DNA from: an uncultured Muribaculaceae bacterium
Lineage (GTDB): Bacteria > Bacteroidota > Bacteroidia > Bacteroidales > Muribaculaceae
Direction of reading: 5' to 3'
NCBI GenBank assembly: GCA_910588065.1
Contig: CAJUPZ010000018.1
Location: 1 to 58,025 of the forward strand
Length of the DNA stretch: 58,025 bases
This document shows positions 32,091-41,773 of this stretch, piece after piece; positions within the stretch are counted from its first letter, which is position 1, and every line of letters starts with the position of its first letter. The notes beneath the pieces were generated by a model. The model worked only from the letters and a program-made list of their open reading frames with translations. It did not search any database and was not told the origin of the DNA. Both the position numbers and the translations under genes were made by a program.

Positions 32091-32844
32091 ATGTGTGGTG
32101 GTTGATGACGAACCCCTCGCCGCCGCCCTTATAGCAAGCTATGTTGAAAAAACTCCGAATATTGAGCTGGCGGGAACCTTTGCCAGCGCTCAGGAAGCGG
32201 TGAAGACAATTCTGCAGGGCGGGATAGACATTGTGTTTCTCGACATCGAGATGCCGCAGCTCAACGGCCTTGAATTTGCAAGGATTATGCCCCGCGACAC
32301 CCGCATTGTCTTCACTACCGCTTACGATAACCATGCCGTGTCAGCCTTCAAGCTCAATGCCCTTGATTATCTTCTTAAGCCTATCAGCTATGAGGAATTC
32401 ATGGGTGCAGTCAACAAGGCCTTTGAACTCAAACGGCTGTCGCGCCGCGCAAACGAGGCAAGCGAAAACAGTGCTTACATCATGGTGAAAAGCGAGTACA
32501 AGCTTGTTCAGATACCGGTGTCCAGAATCCTGTATGTGGAGGGCCTCAAAGACTATGTGAAGATTTATCTTGAGGGGCAGGATAAAAGTGTTATGACTCT
32601 TATGAGCATGAAGCAGCTGGAGAAAAAGCTCCCGGAAACAAAATTCCTGCGGGTTCACCGCTCATTCATAGTCAATACATCCAAGATTTCGGTGATAGAG
32701 CGAAACCGTATTCTGTTTGACAAGACGTATGTGCCGGTAAGCGACAGTTATAAAGCCGCTTTCTCGGAATTTGTGTCCTCGCGCCTCATATCCGGCGCTA
32801 AGGCTGAGGCCGACTCTTCCCAGGAAGAAAGCCCTGAGGAGTAA
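32074..32844 (+). CDS. LytTR-family response regulator
   Basis: A 256-residue regulator. The receiver domain has VVVDDEPLAA, the phospho-acceptor Asp in DIVFLDIEMP (about 55) and TTAYDNHAVSAFKLNALDYLLKPI. The LytTR DNA-binding domain (about 135-235) has VEGLKDYVKIYLE and FLRVHRSFIVNTSKI. It is paired with the LytS kinase upstream. Because it lies in the same transcript as the efflux pump, autoregulation of the pump is likely but unproven. Confidence 0.95.
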   Translation: MMDSLKCVVVDDEPLAAALIASYVEKTPNIELAGTFASAQEAVKTILQGGIDIVFLDIEMPQLNGLEFARIMPRDTRIVFTTAYDNHAVSAFKLNALDYLLKPISYEEFMGAVNKAFELKRLSRRANEASENSAYIMVKSEYKLVQIPVSRILYVEGLKDYVKIYLEGQDKSVMTLMSMKQLEKKLPETKFLRVHRSFIVNTSKISVIERNRILFDKTYVPVSDSYKAAFSEFVSSRLISGAKAEADSSQEESPEE

Positions 32845-32885
32845 CTCACAGACTGAATCCCTCGGCGAATGGGGCACTGATAGCC

Positions 32886-35800
32886 TTATCTTGCAAGATT
32901 TAGATTGAAGCTCAGACCGTATGCGGTGTCTGTCACCGGATATGCGTTTGAGCTTACTATAGGTGTGTTTATATGATGCTCGAAAAACATGCCTACTGTC
33001 AGTCTGCGCGACAGTATGTAGTTGGCGGTCAGGTTGATGCCGATAGTACGTGTGCCGGATGTCGCCTGGGTGTATGCGGTTTCGATGCGCCGTATGAGCG
33101 CTTGGTTCACCTGATATGAGAAATCGCCGTTTACGGTTAGGTCGTTGCTGATGCCCTGCTGCGACCCTTTGAGCTTGAGCACCGAGTTGAATCCTATGAT
33201 TTTGTAGCCCACACCGGCGGTTATGCCTGTGGTGGTTGACTCCACCACCTGACCGGCTGATGTATTCAGTGTGAGGGTACGGCTGTTTCGCCACTCGGCG
33301 TTGATGGTGAGGTCGTTGTTCAGCGTCACAGCTATTCCGGCCAAAGGAGCGAAGCGTTCGGTGATAGCTACAGATGATATATTATAAGGAGAGGAGGGGA
33401 TTGGCCTGCCGCTGAGCTCATCGAGAGTGAAGCCTATGTCTGAACCGCCTGCGCTTATCCAGTTGAGGTATGAGGAATATGAGCCGACAGAGTATGTGCA
33501 CTGGTATGAATGGCTGAGGAGGATTGACTTGAAAATTTCGGACAGCCGTCCGATTCTCACAATTCCATCGTATGTTATGCGCCAGTTTGGCAGAGCTGCG
33601 GCAAGTCCGGGAAACGGGGTGAGGTATTGTTTGCCGGGGTCTCTGCCTGAGTATGCGGCGAGAAAAGCTGGTATGAGCACATCGCTGCCGGTGGTGCTGG
33701 GGCTGTTTGTCTCAGTGTTGTAAGGCTGTCCTGCAAGCGGGTTGCCGTTCATGAATCCGGTGGTGGGGTATGTTGTGCCTGCATATCCGGCATTCACTCT
33801 GTCGGCAATCACCGGTATCGCCTCGAGGAATTTAGTGAATGCCTCGCTGGCATATCCGTTCTCGGCTTTGCTGCTTTTCAGAGCGGAAGCTATCGCCCAA
33901 TGGGTCTTGGTGTAGCTGCCGCTCATGGTGGTGGGCATATTGTCGTACATGAACTGCACCGAGCGGCTGCGGTTGTCGGTGCGGTTCGACATCAGCGCGA
34001 TTTTGAGTCCGCGTATAGGCTCCAGCGCCAGCTCTATGGTAATTTCGTTGGTGCGTGAGAATATGGCAGGGGAGGTCTGCCCGTCATCGAGCATAAGCCA
34101 TCCCCGCTCTTTTGCTCTGTCAATATAGCTCTCGTCTGTGAATCCGAAAGCGAAGTCAAGTCCGGGCGACATTGGCCCGTAGCTGCGGCTCTGGCCAAAC
34201 ATATTGCCTATGTCGGGACGGAAGAGCGGCAACGACAGTGAGTTGACCTTGCGCCAGCGCACAGATGCGTTTCGCGGTGACATTGCAAGCCGCCCGGCAT
34301 ATTTTGCGAGCTCGCTCCAGAAACCTTCGCGATTTTTCCGCTGCTCGGCCACTGTCACATTGATATTAGAATTGCCGCGTGTCAGAATCTCGATGTTGTT
34401 TTCGTCGATTATTCTGGTGCGCACATCCACTTTTCTGCCGGTGGAGGCATCTGTTGCGGTGAGTTTCACCTTTTTGGTCTTGAGGTTGTGGGTCACTACA
34501 GTGGAGGTGTCTTCGCTGAGCGGATAAGCGCGCACAAATCGCTTGAGTTTTGCCGATGCTTTTGCTCTGCCCTTGGCGCCAGGGCGCTGCGGAGCCGGGT
34601 TGAACCGCTCGTTCACCTCCTTCAGCCACGCTATCTTATTATAGAATCCTTCGAAGTTGATGCGGCCTTCGGCGCTCCATGCCCCTTGGTTGGCTATGGA
34701 ATTGCCCATGCTCACACCGTCAACGGTAGCTCCGCGGTCCCAGCGGTATGATGAATTGTAGTTAAGGCTGCCGGTAAGGAAATCGATGGCAGGAATGCGG
34801 TTGAAGGGTGCTTTGTAGCTGGCGGCGAAGGTCTGGTTATAGGCCCAGGGCGTGCCGAGGTGAAGGATTGACTGCATTACAGTGTCCTTCCATTCTTTGT
34901 AGCGGTCCGGAAACAGTTTTTTGTTAACAGCGCCGATTGGCTCGTCAATGCGGGCGGAGGTGTTGGAGGTGAAGTTGAAGCTCAGGCTCTTGGTCACAGC
35001 CCATGACAGGTTGAGCTGTCTGTCCCACAGAAAGTTTTTGCTCACCTGCACCGGCAGCTGAAAGCCGTTGTCAATCTCGCTGCGGGTCTGCTGCTCGTAG
35101 TAGTAGCGCGACATTGTGGTGAGGAAAGATATCGAGTTTGGCAACCAGTTGAATTCCCAGTCGCTGAAAAATTTCAGATTTCTGTTCTGTGTCTTGATTT
35201 TGGCGAACGGCCTGAATGCTTTAACCCGCGGTGAGTATGAGTACTGGAAGCTGCCGCGGTAGTCGTTGGTGTTCTCATACTCTGTTGTGGGGTCGCTCTT
35301 GGCCTGCTTGTTGAATGAGAAGTTAAAAGTGAAGTTAGCGGGGTCCCACGGCATGGGATTCTTGCTCTTCACATCGAAGTTCAGCCCCGATATGCTGAAG
35401 CTTGTTATTCTGGAGTGTTCGATAGCAAACGATTCTATGGAGTCGCGTTCATGGCGGCTCGTTGTGGCGTCGAGTGCATCCTTGAGAATCACATCCTTGT
35501 CAAGCGGATTATATTTGGGGGTGATTTTTTCTTTGGTGACGGAGTAATACACTGGTGCACGGAGCTTGGCTGCCGAGGGCACCACTTTGCCGAGGTCGCC
35601 CTGCACGGCGAAGCTTATCTGGGAGTAGTCATCCATGCGGCGTGAGTTGAGGCTCTGGTCCACACCTCCGAATCCGGCTGTTTCAAGGTGTGTGCCGAAG
35701 TTGAGGGTAGCGATGTCGCTCAGACCAAGGTTGGCGTTGACTTTGGCAGCCCATCCGCCGTCGCTTTCGAAGTCTGTAACCTTCAGCTCATTGACCCACA

Positions 35801-38800
35801 CAGTGCCGCCTTTGGTTGATGCGGCGTTGTTTCTCACACCTATCATCATCACTCTCACATCGCTGAGCGACGGATTGCCCATCACCGAAATCATATTCTG
35901 CTCATTGTCGGGATCTCGGCGGCTGAAAAGAGTGGCAAACCCAACTCCGCTGCCTTCGGTACTCTTTTCCCTGTTGCGCTCCAGCTTGGTGTCCACAAGA
36001 TTCTGCAGCGCTATGTCAAGTCTGTTTGCCAGGGGCCACACAAGCTCGCGGTCGGCGCGTGTGTCGGCATAGCGTCCCGGGGCGGTGAGTGTCAGGGGTA
36101 TCTCATATTCATAGAAATTGTTCTTGACATCGCTGCCAAGGCGCACAAAGAGCGACAGCTCGCCGCTGCGCAGCGCATTGGCGTCATTTATAGGAGCCTC
36201 GGCATGAACCCACATCTGCAGGCGGCGGTAGTTGCGCAGATCCTGCATGGTGTTGCGGTACACCGCCCTGGCATCGCCCGCATCAAGGTCACTGACACGC
36301 AGCGACATTGACTGCTCGTTGAGCTGCACAATCTGTGTCTGCGCCGGGTCGGATATTCTGTTCACTCCGGGGGGCAGCAGGTAGTTGACAGGAGTGCGCG
36401 ATGAGTTTTCCTCGATATTCACCACCGACACATCGAGCTGCCCTTCGGCCGGGGTGTCTCCGCGGTTGTTGAGGTTGAAATCGTATGTGCGCCACTCGCC
36501 GCGCACAAGCTCAAGGGTTGCGAAGCGCAGATGGGTGGGCTTCTTGAAGCCGGTCATGAATATGCGGGCGAAGCGTATGGTGGAGAAGTCGGAAATAGAC
36601 CCCACGATGCGCTCATACTCACTGAGCGGTATCTTGAACTGATACCATTCAACTTCCTGGTCGCTTCCGTCGCGGCAGCTCACGAGCGACACCTGTTTGT
36701 CGGTGATGAAGTTTTTGCCTACCTCAAGGTCCTCGGGGCGGATTGACACCTTGTACTGGAAGTAGCGCTCATATTCATTGAGCGTGTTGTCCTGGTTGAT
36801 ATCCTCGACATCAGGGGTGTTGCGGGCAGACTGATACAAAGCCTCGCCGGCGTCCTCCGGCGACAGCGAGTTGCCCTCGACACCATTGTAGCGTTTGTAA
36901 CGTTCGAGGATTGACAGCCGCTGCTCGTCGTAGTCGTATCCGCGGTAAAAATGGTAGTTGTCGCCGGCGGGGTCGTTGAAGGGCGAGAATTTGTCCTCTC
37001 CCATCCGCTCCACTGTTGCTGCAGGAAGCTTGGCGCGCAGCTCGTCAACATAGTTGCCGTATGTGGGAAATGAGAATTCGCTGTCGTTTGGCAGTCCGTC
37101 AAGCCCCACATCCTGAATCTTGCGGGCGGTGGTGTTGTTGTCGAACGCGTAGTTGAGCGATGCCTGGGTGGACACCCGTCCCCAGGATGTGGTGGACATG
37201 AAATTCTCATTGCCGTCCACCGGCACTCCGTTTTCATACGACTTCATGCCGTCTTTGAGAATATCCTCGCTGATTTCTCCGAAGTTGAAGTAGAGGTCGC
37301 CCCCCTCGTAGTTCGGATTTTCCGGATCAAGGAATGGGTTCATGAGCCAGAACTGCACATACTCTATGTTGCTCTGCTCAAAATTCGTGTTGTCGAGGCG
37401 GCGCATTATCCCGCCCCAGCGTTTTTCGGGATAGAGCAGATTGCCCTCGGCGTCGATGTTGGTGGCATCCACATTGTAGGGGCCGCGCTCGGTAGGGTAG
37501 AATGACAGATTGAGGGTCTGTATGGTGGATGACTCTCCGTAAGTGAGCTGTCGGTCAGGAAAAATTTCGCGCGATGTAACTTCGCGCACGTATGGATTGG
37601 ACTGCTGCTTGAGGTCGCTGCGCAGATAGCCGGGACATAGCGATGAGTTGCGTTGGGTGAACAGCCGGTCTATATAGTACCAGTTGATGAGCGCGCGGTT
37701 TTTGCCGTAGTCGGGGTTGTCGCTCAGGGCTGCCTCGGGAAACAGAGCGCGTGAGCCGTTTTCGTAAGGCGTTGAGGCAAGAAACCAGCCGAAAGGTGAG
37801 CGCAGGTCGATGCCGGTCTGGCTCGACTCGAAGTCATCGATAAAGGAGCTGCCTTTGTCAGACCCGCTTTTCTGCTGATGGGGCATGAGCTTGGCAAATT
37901 CGCCTGTGAGGTTGAGGTGGGAGGGCACTGTGGCGTTGACTGTGGGAATTTTGTTGAGCAGGGTGTTGAGCCACGGCAGGTCGGCGTTGTAGGCGAAGTT
38001 GAGGCCGAGCATGGTGTTGTTGACAGTCTCGTTGCCTATATTTACCTTCTCTGTCAGCGCTTTTTCGGAGTAGTGGAGTATTGTGGCTCCGATATTCAGC
38101 TCTTTGCTGAATTTGTAGTTGAGGTCAAGGCCGAGCAGTGTTTTGCGCTGGGTACTGAACAGCGACTGGTTTTCGAGCGACACATTGATGCTCTGACCGG
38201 AGTCAATGATGCTCTGGTTTGTGATGGTGACGATGCCCATAGCATAGTCAACCGTATAGTCGCTGTTTTCAACAAGGGTCACACCTCCGGCTGTGACAAC
38301 AACCGATCCGCGGGGCACATTCATGGCGTCAAGCCTTATCTGCGACCCGGCCGAGGCCTGATATTCGCCGGTGATGACAAATTTGTTTTTGTCGGCAAAC
38401 TGGCGTGCTACAACAAGGGTGGAGTCATAAAGCTCGGTGTACAGAAACGGCTCGACTGCCGGGTTGTTAACCCTTTTGCGCAACCCGCTGCCAAATGGCT
38501 CAGCAACCGGAAATATCACCTTGCCTGACGCGGATAGAATGGTGTAGCCTTCGATGAAATCAAAGAATCCGTCAGGATTGGAATCCTCATTGGAGTCGAT
38601 ACGGTCAAGGCCTGTGAGCTGCAGAAGCGGGGTGGCGCTCACTCCCGGTATCGGCAGATAGTTGATTTCGGTGCCGGTGGTGTCGGAGAGATACTTGACA
38701 TAGAGTTTGAAATTATTTTTCTGCACCTGGTATGCGCCGAGAGAATATACGTTTTTCATCATCAGTCTCCACATAGGCAGCTTGGGATCCTGTGTGGTGC

Positions 38801-40283
38801 TTTTCAGCATCTTGACGTACAGACACTTGTCTGTCTCTGTGATGTCGGATGAAAACTCGCCCACCTGGTACACCTGTCCGTGGTAGGTGTACTCGAACGC
38901 CACGGCAAGCACCTCGTCGGCGTTGAGCTGGCTTTTGAGCGATATGTAGCCGAGTGTGGGGTTGAGGGTATACTCGCTTGATGTGAGCAGCCTTGCGCTC
39001 TCAACCTTCTCGAAGTCGCGTCCCCCCTCTATGCCGTAGGCGCTGAGCGGTGCGAGGGCTTGGGTGACGGAGTTGATATTGCGCGCTCCGGGGTAGTCGG
39101 TTTTTATGACAGAGAGCAGGTTGTTTGATGCGTTGGCGGGGTTTTGCAGCGCTGGGTCCGGCGTCCACAGGTTTGTGGCGAGGCGGGTGCTCTCGCCCAG
39201 GTCCATGAAAGCCACCATGTTGCGGCTCTGGTTGTAGTTTGATGTCTTGTTGGTGATCCACACCTCTATGCGGGTGATGTTCACTCCTGATGACACGTAT
39301 GGCAGTTTGGCCGCGAAGTCATCGTAGTTATCGCGGAAAAACTGTGCCAGAAAGTAATGTCTGTTCTGATCATATTCATCGGCATTGACACTGAATGGAG
39401 TGGTCTGCACCCCGGAGCGGGTGCTGACGGAGCGGGATTCCGAGTTTTGCTGCGACACGAGTGCCGTAGCTGTAAGTTTGCCAAACTGCAAAGTGCTCTT
39501 TATGCCGAAGAGGGCGGAGCTGCCCCTTATGAGCGAGGAGCCGGTTGTCATGCTCACATTGCCGGCTTCGATGCTCTTCACAATATCATCCTCGGTGCCG
39601 TCATATTTGAGTTTGAGGTTTTTGGAGTCGAAGTCGAATGTGGCATCGGTGTTGTAGGTCATGTCAAACTTCAGGCGGTCACCGACACTCGCCGCTATGG
39701 TAGCCTGAATTTTCTGGTCGAAGTCAAAGAAGGTTTTGCGCCGGCTCTGGAGCGACAGTGCGGGGTTGTCGGTCTTTGTGGTCTTGATGCCGGTGGTAAT
39801 CTGCACGGAGCCTTGTGTGCGCAGCTGTACACCGCCCGGACCGAAAATTCTGTCAAGCGGGCCGAGCGCAAAGTTCATGTCGAGCACATTGAAGGCCTCT
39901 TTATGTTTTCCCTCGGCGGTCTGCTTGTCGAGCTCTCTCCAGCGCGAGCGCATGCTCAGGCGGTTTTGCCACAGATGATATTGCTCGGGGGTGAGTGTGA
40001 AAGGGGTGACAAGGTCAATATCGCCGAGGCGTGTGTGGATGACATACAGTCCCGAGGCGATGTCATACTCCACCTCTGTGCTGATATTCCGAGGAGTCTT
40101 GAGGTCCGCAGGGTAGGGCTTTGACATCAGTTCGCCGTACGTGGCCGGCACGGAGTGTTTCACCGGGCCGATGCTCAGGGAATCTGCCCGGCTCACCGCC
40201 TGCGCGCGTGCGCACGTGAAAGCCCCCGTCATGATTATGACGAGAACACACACTATATTGCGGACCCACTGGCAGTTGTTCAT
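32886..40283 (-). CDS. sprA: SprA/Sov, giant type IX secretion translocon protein
   Basis: A 2,465-residue protein with a signal peptide (cleavage near residue 28, after ARAQA). It follows the length and composition of SprA (P. gingivalis Sov), the 36-strand outer-membrane barrel through which type IX cargo passes. Repeated Tyr-, Asn- and Gly-rich strand segments such as NAAKVNANLGLSDI fill the length, and the C-terminus ends in strands typical of a barrel (GLSFNLNLAR). It sits 41 bases after ruvA, a neighbour order common in Bacteroidetes. The cargo-type BspA gene at 51,904 supports a working system. Confidence 0.93.
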   Translation of the reverse strand: MNNCQWVRNIVCVLVIIMTGAFTCARAQAVSRADSLSIGPVKHSVPATYGELMSKPYPADLKTPRNISTEVEYDIASGLYVIHTRLGDIDLVTPFTLTPEQYHLWQNRLSMRSRWRELDKQTAEGKHKEAFNVLDMNFALGPLDRIFGPGGVQLRTQGSVQITTGIKTTKTDNPALSLQSRRKTFFDFDQKIQATIAASVGDRLKFDMTYNTDATFDFDSKNLKLKYDGTEDDIVKSIEAGNVSMTTGSSLIRGSSALFGIKSTLQFGKLTATALVSQQNSESRSVSTRSGVQTTPFSVNADEYDQNRHYFLAQFFRDNYDDFAAKLPYVSSGVNITRIEVWITNKTSNYNQSRNMVAFMDLGESTRLATNLWTPDPALQNPANASNNLLSVIKTDYPGARNINSVTQALAPLSAYGIEGGRDFEKVESARLLTSSEYTLNPTLGYISLKSQLNADEVLAVAFEYTYHGQVYQVGEFSSDITETDKCLYVKMLKSTTQDPKLPMWRLMMKNVYSLGAYQVQKNNFKLYVKYLSDTTGTEINYLPIPGVSATPLLQLTGLDRIDSNEDSNPDGFFDFIEGYTILSASGKVIFPVAEPFGSGLRKRVNNPAVEPFLYTELYDSTLVVARQFADKNKFVITGEYQASAGSQIRLDAMNVPRGSVVVTAGGVTLVENSDYTVDYAMGIVTITNQSIIDSGQSINVSLENQSLFSTQRKTLLGLDLNYKFSKELNIGATILHYSEKALTEKVNIGNETVNNTMLGLNFAYNADLPWLNTLLNKIPTVNATVPSHLNLTGEFAKLMPHQQKSGSDKGSSFIDDFESSQTGIDLRSPFGWFLASTPYENGSRALFPEAALSDNPDYGKNRALINWYYIDRLFTQRNSSLCPGYLRSDLKQQSNPYVREVTSREIFPDRQLTYGESSTIQTLNLSFYPTERGPYNVDATNIDAEGNLLYPEKRWGGIMRRLDNTNFEQSNIEYVQFWLMNPFLDPENPNYEGGDLYFNFGEISEDILKDGMKSYENGVPVDGNENFMSTTSWGRVSTQASLNYAFDNNTTARKIQDVGLDGLPNDSEFSFPTYGNYVDELRAKLPAATVERMGEDKFSPFNDPAGDNYHFYRGYDYDEQRLSILERYKRYNGVEGNSLSPEDAGEALYQSARNTPDVEDINQDNTLNEYERYFQYKVSIRPEDLEVGKNFITDKQVSLVSCRDGSDQEVEWYQFKIPLSEYERIVGSISDFSTIRFARIFMTGFKKPTHLRFATLELVRGEWRTYDFNLNNRGDTPAEGQLDVSVVNIEENSSRTPVNYLLPPGVNRISDPAQTQIVQLNEQSMSLRVSDLDAGDARAVYRNTMQDLRNYRRLQMWVHAEAPINDANALRSGELSLFVRLGSDVKNNFYEYEIPLTLTAPGRYADTRADRELVWPLANRLDIALQNLVDTKLERNREKSTEGSGVGFATLFSRRDPDNEQNMISVMGNPSLSDVRVMMIGVRNNAASTKGGTVWVNELKVTDFESDGGWAAKVNANLGLSDIATLNFGTHLETAGFGGVDQSLNSRRMDDYSQISFAVQGDLGKVVPSAAKLRAPVYYSVTKEKITPKYNPLDKDVILKDALDATTSRHERDSIESFAIEHSRITSFSISGLNFDVKSKNPMPWDPANFTFNFSFNKQAKSDPTTEYENTNDYRGSFQYSYSPRVKAFRPFAKIKTQNRNLKFFSDWEFNWLPNSISFLTTMSRYYYEQQTRSEIDNGFQLPVQVSKNFLWDRQLNLSWAVTKSLSFNFTSNTSARIDEPIGAVNKKLFPDRYKEWKDTVMQSILHLGTPWAYNQTFAASYKAPFNRIPAIDFLTGSLNYNSSYRWDRGATVDGVSMGNSIANQGAWSAEGRINFEGFYNKIAWLKEVNERFNPAPQRPGAKGRAKASAKLKRFVRAYPLSEDTSTVVTHNLKTKKVKLTATDASTGRKVDVRTRIIDENNIEILTRGNSNINVTVAEQRKNREGFWSELAKYAGRLAMSPRNASVRWRKVNSLSLPLFRPDIGNMFGQSRSYGPMSPGLDFAFGFTDESYIDRAKERGWLMLDDGQTSPAIFSRTNEITIELALEPIRGLKIALMSNRTDNRSRSVQFMYDNMPTTMSGSYTKTHWAIASALKSSKAENGYASEAFTKFLEAIPVIADRVNAGYAGTTYPTTGFMNGNPLAGQPYNTETNSPSTTGSDVLIPAFLAAYSGRDPGKQYLTPFPGLAAALPNWRITYDGIVRIGRLSEIFKSILLSHSYQCTYSVGSYSSYLNWISAGGSDIGFTLDELSGRPIPSSPYNISSVAITERFAPLAGIAVTLNNDLTINAEWRNSRTLTLNTSAGQVVESTTTGITAGVGYKIIGFNSVLKLKGSQQGISNDLTVNGDFSYQVNQALIRRIETAYTQATSGTRTIGINLTANYILSRRLTVGMFFEHHINTPIVSSNAYPVTDTAYGLSFNLNLAR

Positions 40284-40324
40284 ATATTGTCACTATGCCC
40301 GCGGCCGGCAATATGTACGGTATG

Positions 40325-40906
40325 CTACATCATTGCAAGTGCCTGCTTCACAGCTGATTCCACTTTTGTAAGAGGCTCGGCGTCAAATATCTTGCCGAGA
40401 GCCTTCTGCGCTGCCGGTTTGGGAAATCCGAGCATCACCAGAGCGGCGAGAGCCTCCTCGAAAGCATCGCTTGAAGCTGCGGGCTGACTAATAAACGCGT
40501 CACTACCCGGTTTTATTTTATCGCGCAGGTCAACAATTATTCTCTGCGCGGTTTTTGCTCCTATGCCCTTTACATTCTTTAGCTTGGCATGGTCGCCGGC
40601 AATGATGGCTTTTTCAAGTTCAGCCGGGGCGAGCGATGACAGAATCACCCTCGCGGTGCCTGCTCCCACGCCGCTGACACCTATCAGAGCCCTGAACAGG
40701 CCGCGCTCGCGCTCGGAGGCAAAGCCGTATAGCTGCCAGGCATCCTCCCTTATGGCTTCATGCACAAGGAGCTTGGCCTCTTTGGAGGCCTGCAGGGCAG
40801 AGTAAGTGCTCAGGCTGATATTCAGAAGATAGCCCACGCCGTTGCAGTCAATAACGGCGTATGTGGGGGTGAGTTCGGCAATTGCGCCTCTGAGATATTC
40901 TATCAT
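40325..40906 (-). CDS. ruvA: Holliday junction helicase subunit RuvA
   Basis: A 193-residue protein that binds four-way junctions and loads RuvB. It starts MIEYLRGAIAELTPTYAVIDCNGVGYLLNI, has the junction-binding helix-hairpin-helix KNVKGIGAKTAQRIIVDLRDK (about 107-127) and the C-terminal domain EEALAALVMLGFPKPAAQKAL. Length is normal. It shares a transcript with sprA, whose promoter is probably the one at 40,925. Confidence 0.96.
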   Translation of the reverse strand: MIEYLRGAIAELTPTYAVIDCNGVGYLLNISLSTYSALQASKEAKLLVHEAIREDAWQLYGFASERERGLFRALIGVSGVGAGTARVILSSLAPAELEKAIIAGDHAKLKNVKGIGAKTAQRIIVDLRDKIKPGSDAFISQPAASSDAFEEALAALVMLGFPKPAAQKALGKIFDAEPLTKVESAVKQALAMM

Positions 40907-40924
40907 AGCAGTTGGATTTCACTG

Positions 40925-40954
40925 CAAAAATACGAATAAAATCAGTTTCGTCAA
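40925..40954 (-). promoter_or_regulatory. Promoter of the ruvA-sprA operon
   Basis: On the minus strand TTG (40,954-40,952) is followed after 19 bases by TATTTTTG (40,932-40,925), a match to TAnnTTTG, 18 bases upstream of ruvA. Confidence 0.7.
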
Positions 40955-40987
40955 CAAATGGCCTTGGTTTTAGTTAATCAAGTTCTA

Positions 40988-41773
40988 TCAGTCGAGGGTC
41001 TGGTCACCGCCACCGTTGACAAACAGTGTCTGGCCACTTATCCATGCCGATGCGGGGGAGGCGAAAAAGAGCACGGCACGGGCAATGTCGCTCACTTCGC
41101 CGAGGCGTTTGATGGGGGTGTGGCGCAGCATCTTCTCCTCAAGTTCGGGGGTGAGAATACGGGCAAGAGCGGCGGTGCGGGTGGCTCCCGGGCCTACATT
41201 GTTGATTCTCACGCCCATCGGTCCGAAATCGTGGGCAAGATTGGCGGCAAGATGATTCAAAGCTGCCTTTGAAGATGAGTACACACACATATTGGCTTCC
41301 CGGTCTATTGAACTCATGGAGGTGATGTTGACAATCGAGCCGTAACCCGACTTTTGCATCAGCGGCACAACAAGCTTGCTCAGCTGCAAGGGGGCGAAAA
41401 CGTTGATTTTGTAAATTTTCTCAACGTATGCCTCATCTATGTTGAACGGATTTTCCCTGCCTCCACCGCCGAGGCCGGCGTTGTTGACAAGAATGTTGAC
41501 AGAGCCGAAGGTGTCCGTTGCTGTGTCAACGGTTTTCTGCAGATCGTTGAAATCAAGCACATTGCAGGCTGAGGCGATGGCTTTGCCTGAGCTTGCGGTA
41601 ATGCTTTGCGCTACAGCCTCGGCTTTGCTTATGTCCAAGTCGCTTACCACCACCGATGCTCCGGCGGCTGCGAGCAGCATGGCGCAGGCTTTGCCTATTC
41701 CGTCACCGGCGCCTGTCACTATAGCTGTTTTGCCCGTGAGGTCAAACAGTGTCTGAGGGTTTTGTGTTGTCAT
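40988..41773 (-). CDS. Short-chain dehydrogenase, resembling 7-alpha-hydroxysteroid dehydrogenase
   Basis: The start at 41,773 gives 261 residues (MTTQNPQTLFDL); the frame is open 38 codons further, into acrB, and I reject that. It has the NAD(P)-binding TGAGDGIGKA, the NNAG motif in NILVNNAG, and the catalytic Ser, Tyr and Lys in ITSMSS, YSSSK. The segments SKLVVPLMQKSG, LARILTPELEEKMLRHTPIKRLGE and ASAWISGQTLFVNGGG match, from memory, E. coli HdhA closely, more so than the Bacteroides fragilis enzyme. Substrate is inferred. The gene overlaps acrB by 32 bases, so it belongs to the efflux operon. Confidence 0.8.
   Translation of the reverse strand: MTTQNPQTLFDLTGKTAIVTGAGDGIGKACAMLLAAAGASVVVSDLDISKAEAVAQSITASSGKAIASACNVLDFNDLQKTVDTATDTFGSVNILVNNAGLGGGGRENPFNIDEAYVEKIYKINVFAPLQLSKLVVPLMQKSGYGSIVNITSMSSIDREANMCVYSSSKAALNHLAANLAHDFGPMGVRINNVGPGATRTAALARILTPELEEKMLRHTPIKRLGEVSDIARAVLFFASPASAWISGQTLFVNGGGDQTLD

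Noticed and set aside
32845..32885. Possible terminator between convergent lytTR and sprA
   Set aside because: Only 41 bases, with no convincing stem. The transcripts may overlap.
39357..40124. 255-codon plus-strand frame opposite sprA
   Set aside because: It is an antisense shadow: sprA codon usage keeps the opposite frame open, and the translated sequence has no domain pattern or start signal. The similar 216-codon frame at 37,878-38,528 is rejected for the same reason.
40969..41272. Plus-strand frame opposite the dehydrogenase
   Set aside because: Antisense shadow; Gly- and His-rich composition reflects the complement of conserved motifs.
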